From assembly GCF_003112455.1 (NCBI RefSeq), contig NZ_BDQX01000430.1, positions 147,000-210,999 on the forward strand: a stretch of 64,000 nucleotides of DNA. Reading direction: 5' to 3'. Positions 16,934 through 25,792 of the stretch are shown here, in pieces. The notes beneath the pieces were generated by a model, which had not been told where the DNA came from, searched no databases, and saw only the letters and a list, made by a program, of their open reading frames with translations. Made by a program: the position numbers and the translations under genes. Positions within the stretch are counted from its first letter, which is position 1. Every line of letters begins with the position of its first letter. This DNA is from Paenibacillus agaridevorans (GTDB taxonomy: Bacteria > Bacillota > Bacilli > Paenibacillales > Paenibacillaceae).

Positions 16934-16961
16934 AGAATAGGGTAGCGAACTACTCGATTCA

Positions 16962-17019
16962 TCTCCCTCCTCTACGCTCACTTTCGTCCGTTCGGAAGTT
17001 TAGAGGAGGGAGATTTTTT
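16962..17019 (+). terminator. Strong terminator after the secreted helical protein
   Basis: The perfect 13-base arms TCTCCCTCCTCTA and TAGAGGAGGGAGA, with a 26-base loop, are followed by TTTTTTG. Confidence 0.9.
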
Positions 17020-17043
17020 GAGTGGGTCTGTTTATATATAGAG

Positions 17044-17073
17044 TTGCAAAACAAAGGATTGCTATGATAATAT
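17044..17073 (+). promoter_or_regulatory. Promoter of the MocR-type regulator
   Basis: TTGCAA (17044-17049), an 18-base spacer and TAATAT (17068-17073). Initiation would fall near 17080, only about 7-13 bases before the possible start codons. Confidence 0.6.
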
Positions 17074-17077
17074 ATCA

Positions 17078-17091
17078 ACCAAAACTTTGGT
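17078..17091. promoter_or_regulatory. Palindrome over the MocR transcription and translation start
   Basis: ACCAAA-AC-TTTGGT is a perfect inverted repeat that covers the predicted transcription start and the first possible start codon. It is a candidate autoregulatory operator. Confidence 0.5.
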
Positions 17092-18535
17092 GGTGAAAAC
17101 AATACTAAAAGTAGACCGTGAAGATGCCCGTCCCATCTGGCAGCAGCTTCTGGATCAAGCGATCCATCATATAACGACCGGAAAATGGAAACCAGGCGAA
17201 TTGCTGCTCCCCTCTCGCGAGTTCGCGTTACAGCTTGGCGTTTCCCGTTCTACTGTTCAGATTGTTTACGAAGAGTTATTCAGCCGTGGATACACAGTAA
17301 CTTCCCGTAGGGGAGGAACAAGAGTTAATCAGCGGATCCGTGCCGTATCTCCATTAGAGGATGGGGAAATCAAAGGACCCGATCTACCAGATTTGCCATT
17401 CCTTCATGTTTCCATAGGCCATTTACATAGTTGGTTTGGCAATAAAGAAAGGGTTAATCCCGAAATTGATTTCAGTCCCCATGAGCCTTATTTAGATGAA
17501 CAATTTCAAAGGAATTGGAGACAGTCCTATTTACAAGCTTCAACAGGAACTGATTTGAATATTTGGGCTTACGGCGATGCCAAAGGTTATCTGCCCCTGC
17601 GGGAACAGATTCAACGATACCTGTCATTTGAACGAGGCATTCATGTTCACGTCGATCAAATTCTATTGACATCTGGCGCTCAGCATAGCATCGATTTGAT
17701 TGCCCAAGCCCTTTTGCAAGAAGGGGATGCCGTCACCGTTGAAGATCCAGGATTCCCCGCTGCATGGATGGCGATGCGTTATCGGAAAATGCATGTTACA
17801 CCCGCGCCAGTTGATGAATTTGGCCTTTGCGTTGACGAGATTGACCCGCAAACCAAGCTTGTGTTTGTTACACCATCCCATCAGTGTGCGGTAGGTGTCA
17901 TTTTGTCAGAACCACGCCGACAACAATTAGTACAGATGGCTGCTCAATCTCAGTTTTGGATTGTAGAAGATGATTACGACAGCGAATTTCGTTATCGCGG
18001 GGACCCGCTTCCTACCTTGTTTAGTCAGCGGCCTCAAAATACATTGTACATGATGAGTTTTTCCAAGATGGTCGCACCGGGAATTCGGATCTCAGCCATT
18101 ATCGGGCCACATAAAGCCATTGATCGGCTTACCCAGGTCCATGAATTGACTTATCGCCATCTTCCCATTATGGAACAATTAACGCTTGCACATTTTATTG
18201 AACAAGGTCATTTTATGCGCCATATGAGGCGAGTGCGAAATGTGTATAGACGCAGGCATGAAGCCATGACGAAGGCCATTGCCGCGGCTGGGTTGAGCGA
18301 ACGCTTTACGCTAAGCGGCGTCGAGACCGGTTTGCATATGCTTCTTGAGGCTGCTCGTTCGTTTGACGAAAAAGCAGTGACAAAATTGGCGTATAAAGAG
18401 GGCATTCGTATCTACCCGCTAAGCAAATATTGTATCGAAAGCGACCGTAAAGGATGGGTGCTTGGATTTGCTAAAGTAGATGAAGCCGCCATCGAGCAAG
18501 GTATTGAGCGTCTGGCAAGGATACTGTTACAATAA
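17087..18535 (+). CDS. MocR/GabR-type regulator (GntR HTH fused to aminotransferase-like PLP domain)
   Basis: A 482-residue PLP-dependent transcription factor. The winged helix lies at residues 15-80 (PIWQQLLDQAIHHITTGKWKPGELLLPSRE, then LGVSRSTVQIVYEEL). The fold-type I aminotransferase-like domain runs from about 120 to 480, with the PLP-binding lysine in YMMSFSKMVAPG and the aspartate region in FWIVEDDYDSEF. Possible starts are TTG 17087, GTG 17090 and GTG 17093; there is almost no leader and no clear ribosome site. Members of this family commonly control PLP, GABA or amino-acid genes. The neighbour at its 3' side is a YggS-type PLP homeostasis gene, which suggests a link to vitamin B6 or amino-acid balance. 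Confidence 0.9.
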   Translation: MVVKTILKVDREDARPIWQQLLDQAIHHITTGKWKPGELLLPSREFALQLGVSRSTVQIVYEELFSRGYTVTSRRGGTRVNQRIRAVSPLEDGEIKGPDLPDLPFLHVSIGHLHSWFGNKERVNPEIDFSPHEPYLDEQFQRNWRQSYLQASTGTDLNIWAYGDAKGYLPLREQIQRYLSFERGIHVHVDQILLTSGAQHSIDLIAQALLQEGDAVTVEDPGFPAAWMAMRYRKMHVTPAPVDEFGLCVDEIDPQTKLVFVTPSHQCAVGVILSEPRRQQLVQMAAQSQFWIVEDDYDSEFRYRGDPLPTLFSQRPQNTLYMMSFSKMVAPGIRISAIIGPHKAIDRLTQVHELTYRHLPIMEQLTLAHFIEQGHFMRHMRRVRNVYRRRHEAMTKAIAAAGLSERFTLSGVETGLHMLLEAARSFDEKAVTKLAYKEGIRIYPLSKYCIESDRKGWVLGFAKVDEAAIEQGIERLARILLQ

Positions 18536-18553
18536 GTATCCTTGCCAGTTTTT
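18512..18553 (+). terminator. Terminator overlapping the MocR gene end
   Basis: CTGGCAAGGATACT and AGTATCCTTGCCAG pair perfectly and are followed by TTTTT. The first arm is coding sequence, and the stop codon TAA lies at the loop-second arm junction. Confidence 0.88.
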
Positions 18554-18554
18554 C

Positions 18555-19298
18555 CTAATCATTCCCGCGTTTGTTTTCGTTCCAGTAATATCGATCCGGC
18601 AAGTAGCGTTGGCCAAATACACTTGTCCCTATCCGGATAATGGTGGCTCCTTCTTCAATAGCCGCTTTGAAATCACCGGACATCCCCATCGAGAGAATGT
18701 CCAATTTTACGCCGGGATATTTTTTCTCTTCCATTTGCGCTTGAATGTTTTTTAACAATCGAAAACAATGCCGTGTTTCTTCGTTTGTGGCATTTAATTT
18801 ACCAATTGTCATCAAACCCCTTATGTTTAGTGTTTCGAATTGGGATAATTGTTCGATCAAATTCTGCGCTTTTTCCGGTGGGACTCCGAATTTGCTAGCC
18901 TCATAAGACGTGTTGACTTGCACTAGAATATCCATGGTTTTGTTCATTTTAGTGAGCTGTTGGTGCAGGGCCAGCCCCAGCTTTAAACGATCCACAGAGT
19001 GAATGAGTGTCACATATTTCACAACATCCTTCACTTTGTTCGTTTGCAAATGTCCGATAAAATGCCATTCCACCTGTTGATGCTGCTGCATAAGCGGGAA
19101 CTTGTCCCGCAGTTCTTGCGCTTTATTTTCACCAAATAACGTTTCTCCCGCCTGCATAGCTCTGTTCAATTTTTCTAGCGGAACGGTTTTGGTTGCCAAT
19201 AACAATTTCACATCTTCTATGCGACGACCGGAAGCGCGGCAGGCCGACTCCATCTCCTGCTTAATTGTCTTTAGGTTTTCCTCCACAAACTGATCCAT
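18555..19298 (-). CDS. YggS-family pyridoxal phosphate-binding homeostasis protein
   Basis: A 247-residue cytoplasmic protein with the alanine-racemase N-terminal barrel fold. LLLATKTVP near residues 31-39 contains the PLP-binding lysine; GENKAQEL, WHFIGHLQTNKV, GLMTIG and SMGMSGDFKAAIEEGATIIRIGTSVFG are all family hallmarks. The ATG at 19298 is preceded by AAGGAGGGGG; the longer open frame to 19346 lacks such a signal. It lies 22 bases after serA on the same strand, so the two form an operon. The family buffers free PLP and affects amino-acid pools. Confidence 0.93.
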   Translation of the reverse strand: MDQFVEENLKTIKQEMESACRASGRRIEDVKLLLATKTVPLEKLNRAMQAGETLFGENKAQELRDKFPLMQQHQQVEWHFIGHLQTNKVKDVVKYVTLIHSVDRLKLGLALHQQLTKMNKTMDILVQVNTSYEASKFGVPPEKAQNLIEQLSQFETLNIRGLMTIGKLNATNEETRHCFRLLKNIQAQMEEKKYPGVKLDILSMGMSGDFKAAIEEGATIIRIGTSVFGQRYLPDRYYWNENKRGND

Positions 19299-19320
19299 GT
19301 TTTCCCCCTCCTTAATCGCG

Positions 19321-20913
19321 TCAGTCAAAGATAATCTCTCGTACACGTTTGATTTCAGGAATTTCCAGCAAAGCTTCTATGACATTTGCAGATGCCTTAT
19401 TATCAATTTTTAGAATCATGACCGCAGAACCGCCTATTTCATTGCGACCCACTTGCATCGTTGCGATATTAATACCGTTATTGCCTAGCAAATTTCCAAC
19501 GCGTCCAATGATGCCCGGTTTATCATTTTGTGAAATTAACAAAACATACCCTTCGGGAGTAATGTCGACCGGATATGGCCCGATTCGAGTAATCCTTCCC
19601 TGAGCGCCAGGTAAAGCAGAACCCGATACCCATCTCTCCTCAATCGTCGTCTTTAATCGAATCGTAATTTCGCTTGTAGAACTTTGGGCCAAGACTGATT
19701 TTCGTACCAGCAAATGAATATCCCGCGATTTTGCCAAGTGAACGGCATTGACGACATTGACCCGCTCCGAACCGAGATGATGGGAAAGCAATCCCTTAAG
19801 CACATAGGGAATCAGCAGCGATGTATCCAGATCGGCAAGGTTCCCTTCGCATTCTACCGCAACTTCACGCACCGCTCCGTCGGTCATCTGGGCCAGTGAT
19901 TTTCCAAGTTGCTCGCACAATGCGAAGCAGGGTTGCAATTTGTTCAGAAGTTCTTTTGGAACAACGGGCATATTGACCGCATTTTTAAACGGTTCATTTC
20001 GCAATATATGAATAACTTGCTCGGACACATCTAGAGCTACATTCTCTTGAGCTTCCAAGGTAGACGCGCCCAAATGCGGAGTAACAATGATTTTGGGATG
20101 TTTTAAGAAGGGGTGTTCTGCCACTGGAGGCTCATTTTCAAATACATCGAAAGCAGCGCCGGCAACAATTCCCTTGTCCAGCGCCTCCATAAGCGAAACT
20201 TCGTCAATAATGCCTCCGCGAGCGCAGTTAACAATTCTCATCCCCCGCTTCATAACATTAAACTGAGGTCTGGCAATCAAATGATGCGTCTCTTTTGTTA
20301 ATGGCGTATGTACGGACAAAAAATCTGCAGTCCTGATGATTTCGTCCATTGTCAAAAGTTTGATGCCCAATTTGTCTGCTCTCTCTTTTGATAGATATGG
20401 ATCATAACCAACAATATCCATTCCAAACGCCGCAGCGCGTTTGGACAATTCTATGCCAATGCGGCCAAGCCCCAGCACGCCGAGCACCTTATTTCGTAAT
20501 TCGACGCCGAGAAATGATTTGCGATCCCAATGGCCGGCAATTGTTTTGGCATAAGCTTGCGGAATATGTCTTGCCAGTGCCATCATCATCGCAAAAGTAT
20601 GCTCGCATGTCGTAACCGTATTGCCGTCAGGCGCATTAACCACAATAATTCCCCTGCTTGTGGCGGCTTCCAAATCAATATTGTCTACTCCTACACCTGC
20701 TCTGGCTATTACTTTTAAACGACTTCCAGCCTCCATGACGCGGCGGGTAACTTTGGTTTGAGAACGAACCAGCAGCGCATCATAGGAAGAAATAATGGAT
20801 ATAAGCTCCTCTTCGCAAAGTCCTGTAATTTGGGACAGCGCTACATCTTCAGCGCCTATCAATTGCTGTAATCCAAAATCGCTTATAGGATCTGTGACCA
20901 GAACTTTAAACAT
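19321..20913 (-). CDS. serA: D-3-phosphoglycerate dehydrogenase
   Basis: First enzyme of serine biosynthesis: oxidises 3-phosphoglycerate with NAD. The 530 residues match the long form. Catalytic domain: [14 protein letters not shown], the NAD motif [28 protein letters not shown] and [11 protein letters not shown]. An intervening domain follows at about 320-450, and a C-terminal ACT domain ([28 protein letters not shown]) probably senses serine. GAGGAGGGG lies six bases before the ATG at 20913; the open frame upstream of that is not SerA-like. It is the first gene of an operon with the YggS-type gene. A stem with T-run precedes it and could act as an attenuator. Confidence 0.96.
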   Translation of the reverse strand: MFKVLVTDPISDFGLQQLIGAEDVALSQITGLCEEELISIISSYDALLVRSQTKVTRRVMEAGSRLKVIARAGVGVDNIDLEAATSRGIIVVNAPDGNTVTTCEHTFAMMMALARHIPQAYAKTIAGHWDRKSFLGVELRNKVLGVLGLGRIGIELSKRAAAFGMDIVGYDPYLSKERADKLGIKLLTMDEIIRTADFLSVHTPLTKETHHLIARPQFNVMKRGMRIVNCARGGIIDEVSLMEALDKGIVAGAAFDVFENEPPVAEHPFLKHPKIIVTPHLGASTLEAQENVALDVSEQVIHILRNEPFKNAVNMPVVPKELLNKLQPCFALCEQLGKSLAQMTDGAVREVAVECEGNLADLDTSLLIPYVLKGLLSHHLGSERVNVVNAVHLAKSRDIHLLVRKSVLAQSSTSEITIRLKTTIEERWVSGSALPGAQGRITRIGPYPVDITPEGYVLLISQNDKPGIIGRVGNLLGNNGINIATMQVGRNEIGGSAVMILKIDNKASANVIEALLEIPEIKRVREIIFD

Positions 20914-21022
20914 ACGATCCCCTCCTCGTAGAATACCATGCCAGTATATCAGTCGATGGATTGGATATACATATCCATAAAAACGAAAATGAGCAGTCCA
21001 AATAAAAAATGAAAAATCCCAT

Positions 21023-21059
21023 AAAAAAAATCGTCTCAAAAATCATGCTTTTGAGACGA
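21023..21059 (-). terminator. Minus-strand terminator in the serA leader region (member of a repeated palindrome family)
   Basis: The arms TCGTCTCAAAA and TTTTGAGACGA pair around seven bases. On the minus strand they run into TTTTTTTT (21030-21023). It lies 110 bases before serA and downstream of a candidate serA promoter, so it may attenuate serA, or simply insulate it from the divergent permease gene. Confidence 0.7.
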
Positions 21060-21097
21060 CTTGAAACGACTTGGAATAACAACGAGTCCAGTTTGTT

Positions 21098-21126
21098 AAA
21101 ATAATGTAGCCCGCCCATTAAGTCAA
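21098..21126 (-). promoter_or_regulatory. Candidate serA promoter upstream of the leader terminator
   Basis: Minus-strand TTGACT (21121-21126), a 17-base spacer and TATTTT (21098-21103). The -35 overlaps the ribosome-site region of the divergent permease gene. Confidence 0.45.
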
Positions 21127-21143
21127 TCGAGGAGCCCATGTCC

Positions 21144-22496
21144 ATGAGCGATTCCGCATCGAAGCGTCACGCATCGAAGTCAGACGACAAACAAGGCAAT
21201 ATGTCCTGGTGGCAATTGGCCTTGTTCGGTTTGGGGACAACCACGGGAACAGGATTTCTGCTGGGCTCCAGCTTGGCCATTGAAAAAGGCGGCTTCTCCG
21301 TCATTCTCAACTTTTTGCTTGCAGCCGTCGGTACCTTTATCGTATTTCAGGCACTGGCGAAAATGATAGCCCTGCACTCCGAAAAAGGGTCGTTTCGAAC
21401 GTATTCCAAGCAAGCATTCGGACATTGGGCGGGCTTCAGTCACGGCTGGGTATACTGGTCCTCCGAGATGCTTATTCTCGGAAGCCAATTGACCGCCATC
21501 GGTTTATTCACGCGATTCTGGTTTCCGAATCTCCCGCTGTGGATGCTAACCAGCGGTTATGCCGTATTAGGAGTCGGAGTTGTCTTGCTCGGTACGGCTT
21601 GGTTCGAGAAAACCGTCAATGTGCTGGCTATTGTCAAAGTAGCGGCAATCGTAATGTTTATCCTATTGGCCTGCCTCGTCATTCCCGGTTTTCTGGGTTC
21701 GGAGAATGCGCATACGCATGCGCCAAATTCGTTTCAAGGCATCTTCAAAGGCGGTGCGATGGGCGTTTGGACAAGCTTGATTTACGTTTTCTTCTGCTTT
21801 TCGGGCATTGAAGTGATGGGTATTATGGCAGCGGAATTAAAAGAACCCAAAGAGGCGCCGAAATCGGGGCGTTTGATGATTGCCATCATTACGTTCCTTT
21901 TTGTTGTTTCCATCGGACTGGTGCTCTTTGTAACGCCCATTGATCAAATCACCACGCAAGAAAGCCCCTTCGTAACGGCATTAAAGGATCTGCATTATGA
22001 AGTGCTCGTCCATATTTTCAACGGTGTCCTGATCATCGCCGGATTTTCGGGCCTCGTCGCATCCCTCTATTCCGTTACTCTCGTGATGTCGATGATAGCG
22101 GACGAAGGCGATGCGCCGAAGTTTTTTTCCAAAAAAACCCGCAAACGAAAATTCCCCTACGGCTCTCTCCTGTTGACGTTAGGGGGAATGGCGGTATCCA
22201 TCACGGTTGCTTTGCTGCTTCCCAATCGTGTATACGAATTTATTACAACGGCCGGCGGACTTATGTTGTTATACACGTGGCTCTATATCTTGTTCGCTTC
22301 GTACAAGCTTTTGAAGCCGAATGCGTGGGAACGCGCGCAAAGCTATATCGCAATTGCATTATTGCTTGCCGCGGTAGTCGGTACATGGTTTGACGGATCA
22401 ACCAGACCCGGTTTTTTTATTAGTCTGGGATTCATTAGCGCCATCGGCATCGTCACCTTTTTTATGCGCAAACAATGGGCCGAATCAGAAAAATAA
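21144..22496 (+). CDS. APC family amino acid permease
   Basis: A 450-residue integral membrane transporter with about 12 membrane segments. The N-terminal SWWQLALFGLGTTTGTGFLLGSS is the conserved first helix and substrate-binding region of amino-acid/polyamine/organocation permeases. CFSGIEVMGIMAAELKEPKEAPKS near residues 218-242 is the family's helix-6 region. Two ATGs (21138, 21144) are possible; GAGGAG is nine bases before the second, so 21144 is used. It is divergent from serA, which may hint at serine or a related amino acid as substrate, but that is only context. It overlaps the convergent LysE-type gene by 12 bases. Confidence 0.9.
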   Translation: MSDSASKRHASKSDDKQGNMSWWQLALFGLGTTTGTGFLLGSSLAIEKGGFSVILNFLLAAVGTFIVFQALAKMIALHSEKGSFRTYSKQAFGHWAGFSHGWVYWSSEMLILGSQLTAIGLFTRFWFPNLPLWMLTSGYAVLGVGVVLLGTAWFEKTVNVLAIVKVAAIVMFILLACLVIPGFLGSENAHTHAPNSFQGIFKGGAMGVWTSLIYVFFCFSGIEVMGIMAAELKEPKEAPKSGRLMIAIITFLFVVSIGLVLFVTPIDQITTQESPFVTALKDLHYEVLVHIFNGVLIIAGFSGLVASLYSVTLVMSMIADEGDAPKFFSKKTRKRKFPYGSLLLTLGGMAVSITVALLLPNRVYEFITTAGGLMLLYTWLYILFASYKLLKPNAWERAQSYIAIALLLAAVVGTWFDGSTRPGFFISLGFISAIGIVTFFMRKQWAESEK

Positions 22497-23111
22497 GGCC
22501 TGGATCGCTTGCCACTCAAAATAGAAGCCGAAGCCCAGCAAGCAAACGCCCGCCGCTCGCGAAATAAACACAAGCACGCCTTCATGCAGAAACTTTTGGA
22601 ATACGCTGGAGATGGAAGCCATGGCGACATCCCACAGCATGAGTCCGATAAATATGCCCGAGCTGTATAGCAGCAATTCCAACGTGCCGTACCTCTGGGC
22701 GGTCGTAGCCAAAATCGAGCCGTAAATGCCAAGCCAGAATAAAATGCTGACCGGATTGGAAAAGGTCATAAGAAAACCGGCGTAAAAGGATTTTGCATGC
22801 GATTCATTGGAACGCTGCTCCGATAAGGATAACCTATCGTTTTTTTTGAAGCTTTCTACGCCTGTATAAATAAGAATAAACCCGCCGAACAGCCACAAAA
22901 ATGTTTTGGCAAACGGCGTTTCCAGGAAATGAGCCAATCCGAAATAAATGAGCAGCATAAATACCGCGTCCGCGGCCATCGCGCCAAGACCGATCAGCCA
23001 AGCGTGCCAGAAGCCATGTTTGATGCCCTTCTCAAGCTGCGCCGCATTAACCGGACCGATAGGCGCCGCCAAAGAAAAACCAAGCAAAACGTAACTTAAA
23101 AAAATGTTCAT
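22485..23111 (-). CDS. LysE/RhtB family amino acid exporter
   Basis: A 208-residue membrane protein with about six helices. The start SYVLLGFSLAAPIGPVNAAQLEKGIKHG carries the LysE signature around GPVNA. FLMTFSNPVSILFWLGIYGS near residues 110-130 is the second conserved block (NP). The ATG at 23111 has GGGG seven bases upstream; the open frame to 23258 is not membrane-like. Exporters of this family remove excess amino acids such as lysine, threonine or homoserine. The neighbouring importer-like permease on the other strand makes an import/export pair, converging with a 12-base overlap. Confidence 0.9.
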   Translation of the reverse strand: MNIFLSYVLLGFSLAAPIGPVNAAQLEKGIKHGFWHAWLIGLGAMAADAVFMLLIYFGLAHFLETPFAKTFLWLFGGFILIYTGVESFKKNDRLSLSEQRSNESHAKSFYAGFLMTFSNPVSILFWLGIYGSILATTAQRYGTLELLLYSSGIFIGLMLWDVAMASISSVFQKFLHEGVLVFISRAAGVCLLGFGFYFEWQAIQALFF

Positions 23112-23201
23112 GCGCATACCCCATTCGACAGAGATACCTGTACTTGTACATCCTATTGAGGACTTGTCTGCACTAGAACCTGGCTTGAGCAACACAAACA
23201 A

Positions 23202-23228
23202 ATAAAGCCCGCTAATGGCAGCGGGCTT
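23202..23228 (-). terminator. Terminator of the GntR-SBP fusion gene
   Basis: AAGCCCGCT and AGCGGGCTT pair around six bases; on the minus strand the sequence continues TTATTTGTTTG. It lies 40 bases beyond the stop codon at 23267. Confidence 0.85.
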
Positions 23229-23266
23229 CGTGGAAAGCATATTGTGGGTAAGCTTCAAGACGCATA

Positions 23267-24664
23267 CTATTCAAGCTCTTGATTAAGAGCCTGCTCTATG
23301 CTTGCAATTGCATTCGAGGCTGTTTCAAGCCCCGCCCAATACAACTTGAGATGATGAACCATAGCTGTCAGCTGGGAGCGCTTCATATTCATGTCGGAGT
23401 AGTATCGGTAGCTTGGCATAATTTCACGGAACATTTGATATCGTTTGGGCTCGCCCTGTTTGTTCTGCCGCTCCGACTGGGCCGCTTCTTTAACGCTAGG
23501 GATGGACAACGTCTGATTTCTCATAAACATCTGCGCTTCTCTCGATGTTAAAAAATCAACCAGCAATTTCGCCGCCTCCTTATGGGCCGACTGACTGCTG
23601 ATGCCGATTCCTACGTTCAGAAGCAGCGTTTTTGGCGTCTCTACATAAGGAACAGGCGAGATATCGTATTCGAACGACGCCTGCTTTAGTTGATTCAATC
23701 TGAAATAAGTGGTGACAATCATCGATGTTCGTTCTTCCGAAAATAAACGCTCCGGATCCTGCGAGTTCTCGAATACAAGGGATGGCGCCGTGTATTCGTT
23801 CGTAAACAGCTCTTTTAACGTGTGAATGCTTTTGGTGAACGGCTCGCTTCGAAAATTAAACTGGCCCGCCTCGTCCCTTTGCAACTGAAAATCATGCTGC
23901 AGCAGCCAAAGCGGCCATCGATTGTTGGAATAAGGATAAAAAAAGAAACCCAGTCGCTTATGCTCTTCCCCGTTCTTGGACAATACTTCAGCGGCTCTGT
24001 AAAAGTCGCTCCAGGTCCAGCTGCTGTCCGGCTCCGCCAGCCCGGCTTCTTGAAAGTGTCTTCTATTGTAACAAAGAATAACCGGCGAAAAAGAAAACGG
24101 CTTGACATAACTCCGGCCTTCAATGGTGAACGCGCGATTGAGAAACGGATAGATGGCTTCGTCAATCGGCTGCTCCATCAGCATTTGCAAGCGGGATGTT
24201 TCATGAAAATGTTTAAAATCGTAAAAGTTCAACAAAACGACATCCAGCATTTGCTCTTCCATAAACTCAATGGCTTGATCGGCGTAATGATCCGTATGCA
24301 TCGTCATGCGCTTAACCTGAATATGCGGATGCTTCCGCTCGAACATATCCAGCAAAGCCGCCATGTCGATCTCCTGGTCTACTTCAGGGTAATAGCAGAA
24401 CCGAATGCTCGTCCTGCCGCTTCCTTCGCCCGGCTTCAGCACCATATTGCCGATTTTCGGTTTTTTGACGATAAGCCCTTCGTTTACGAGCTCCTCCAAC
24501 CCTTTGCGAACCGATTTTTTGCTCAATTGAAACTGTTCGCCCAGCACGTCCTCCGACGGCAAATAACTCCCCGGAGCCAGGGTCCCGCTAAGTATATCTT
24601 CTCTAAGCTGATGAACCATCGTCTCGAGCCGCACTCGAAACGTGGTTCTGCTTGGCTTTTCCAT
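23267..24664 (-). CDS. Fusion regulator: GntR-type DNA-binding domain joined to a sugar-binding-protein domain
   Basis: A 465-residue cytoplasmic protein. Residues 12-75 are a winged helix of GntR/AraR type (LREDILSGTLAPGSYLPSEDVLGEQFQLSKKSVRKGLEELVNEGLI). From about residue 85 to 430 it resembles an extracellular solute-binding protein (LLDMFERKHPHIQVKRM, SFSPVILCYNRRHFQEAGL, WTWSDFYRAAEVL, SAHKEAAKLLVDFLTSREAQMFM), but there is no signal peptide or lipobox, so it acts as an intracellular sugar sensor. ATG 24664 has AAGGG eleven bases upstream. It is the last gene after an importer and a dehydrogenase, which it probably represses until the imported sugar binds. Confidence 0.88.
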   Translation of the reverse strand: MEKPSRTTFRVRLETMVHQLREDILSGTLAPGSYLPSEDVLGEQFQLSKKSVRKGLEELVNEGLIVKKPKIGNMVLKPGEGSGRTSIRFCYYPEVDQEIDMAALLDMFERKHPHIQVKRMTMHTDHYADQAIEFMEEQMLDVVLLNFYDFKHFHETSRLQMLMEQPIDEAIYPFLNRAFTIEGRSYVKPFSFSPVILCYNRRHFQEAGLAEPDSSWTWSDFYRAAEVLSKNGEEHKRLGFFFYPYSNNRWPLWLLQHDFQLQRDEAGQFNFRSEPFTKSIHTLKELFTNEYTAPSLVFENSQDPERLFSEERTSMIVTTYFRLNQLKQASFEYDISPVPYVETPKTLLLNVGIGISSQSAHKEAAKLLVDFLTSREAQMFMRNQTLSIPSVKEAAQSERQNKQGEPKRYQMFREIMPSYRYYSDMNMKRSQLTAMVHHLKLYWAGLETASNAIASIEQALNQELE

Positions 24665-24719
24665 ACAATGCACTACCCTTCGTATAATACCGGACATATC
24701 TTGCAAAATTTCGGTACCT

Positions 24720-24739
24720 TATATACTTGGTAGTATATA
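24720..24739. promoter_or_regulatory. Inverted repeat upstream of the fusion regulator gene
   Basis: TATATAC and GTATATA flank the six bases TTGGTA, about 55 bases before the ATG at 24664. Possibly an autoregulatory site, although the sequence differs from the palindrome before the importer operon. Confidence 0.45.
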
Positions 24740-24742
24740 TCA

Positions 24743-25792
24743 CTATTCATATGTTATCAATGTGCCTAAAGCAGGCGAAACCGACATAAATAAACCCTCG
24801 TACATGCTGGGAATCTCGTCAATATGCACGCTCTGATTAACCAGAGGGTTGATCGAGATGCGCTTCTCCCGCAAGAGCCGAATATATTCGCTCATATTTC
24901 TGCCTTCCGTCCAGCGTACATAACCCAGCGGATAGTCCTGACCGTCGGCTTCGTAGTTGCTGTCGTAACGTCCGGGACCGCCGGCTCGCGATATGCGAAT
25001 TTCCGCCTCTTTCCGGAACATTTTCTCTCTTGAAAAATCCATTTCGAGATCGCCGACAATGACGATGTTGCCCCGGTCCCGTATCCAGTCCAGACTTCCG
25101 TCAATCAACCCGTTGTTTTTGCCATTGGCCGCGAGCAGCACCGCATCCACTCCGCAACCCGACGTCGCTTGATGAATGACGGCTTCAAGCTCTTCTAGCG
25201 TTTGGGCCGTTCTGCCTTTGCTGAGCGATTCGAACAAGGCGCAACGCTCCGCCTGCAAATCGTAAACAATCGTATCATAAGCCGCCGCGCTGGCAATTTG
25301 GGCTGTAATCTGGCCGATAATGCCCATCCCCACAATAACGACCGATTGGCCGAACTCCAGCTTGGCCTGCCGCAGCGCATGTATGGAGATAGCGCCGAGT
25401 CCGGCAAATGCGGCTTCCTTCATATCCACATCATCCGGCACAAGCGTAGCAAGATGCTTGGGCACCAGCATATATTCGGCATGACGAACATAAGGCGCGC
25501 CGTAGCAGGCTACGCGATCGCCCGGTTTGACGTGATGGACACCCTCCCCCACCGCGCTTACAATGCCGCATGCGCTATAGCCCAGCGCAGCGGGCTGCTG
25601 ATGATTGGACATCAGCATCAGCCGCTCTGTACCGTTGCTTACGCCGGAATATACGGTCCGAACAAGTACGGAGTGAGCCTTCACCTCGGGGACAGGTACC
25701 TGTTGCACAATCGCCTTGCCTTTGTAGCTGAATATTGTCTTCATAGGACTGTCGAGCTTTATCGTTTCGCTTATCTGCAATGGATTTATCAT
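24743..25792 (-). CDS. MDR-type (zinc-alcohol dehydrogenase-like) oxidoreductase
   Basis: A 349-residue cytoplasmic oxidoreductase of the medium-chain family. The GroES-like N-terminus includes VLVRTVYSGVSNGTERLML and HVKPGDRVACYGAPYVRHAEY. The NAD(P) site VVIVGMGIIGQITAQIA is near residue 155. The usual Cys zinc ligand is replaced by Ser-Gly-Val (YSGVSNGTE), as in the BchC/sorbitol-like subgroup that acts without catalytic zinc. Its ATG shares one base with the TAA of the upstream permease (TAATG), with GGAGGAG ahead, so it is translationally coupled to the importer. It probably oxidises a sugar or sugar alcohol brought in by that importer. Confidence 0.87.
   Translation of the reverse strand: MINPLQISETIKLDSPMKTIFSYKGKAIVQQVPVPEVKAHSVLVRTVYSGVSNGTERLMLMSNHQQPAALGYSACGIVSAVGEGVHHVKPGDRVACYGAPYVRHAEYMLVPKHLATLVPDDVDMKEAAFAGLGAISIHALRQAKLEFGQSVVIVGMGIIGQITAQIASAAAYDTIVYDLQAERCALFESLSKGRTAQTLEELEAVIHQATSGCGVDAVLLAANGKNNGLIDGSLDWIRDRGNIVIVGDLEMDFSREKMFRKEAEIRISRAGGPGRYDSNYEADGQDYPLGYVRWTEGRNMSEYIRLLREKRISINPLVNQSVHIDEIPSMYEGLFMSVSPALGTLITYE

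Noticed and set aside
20914-21137. T-box riboswitch in the serA leader
   Set aside because: No conserved T-box sequence (GGGTGG-ACC type) or specifier-loop layout is visible; only a simple terminator is present.
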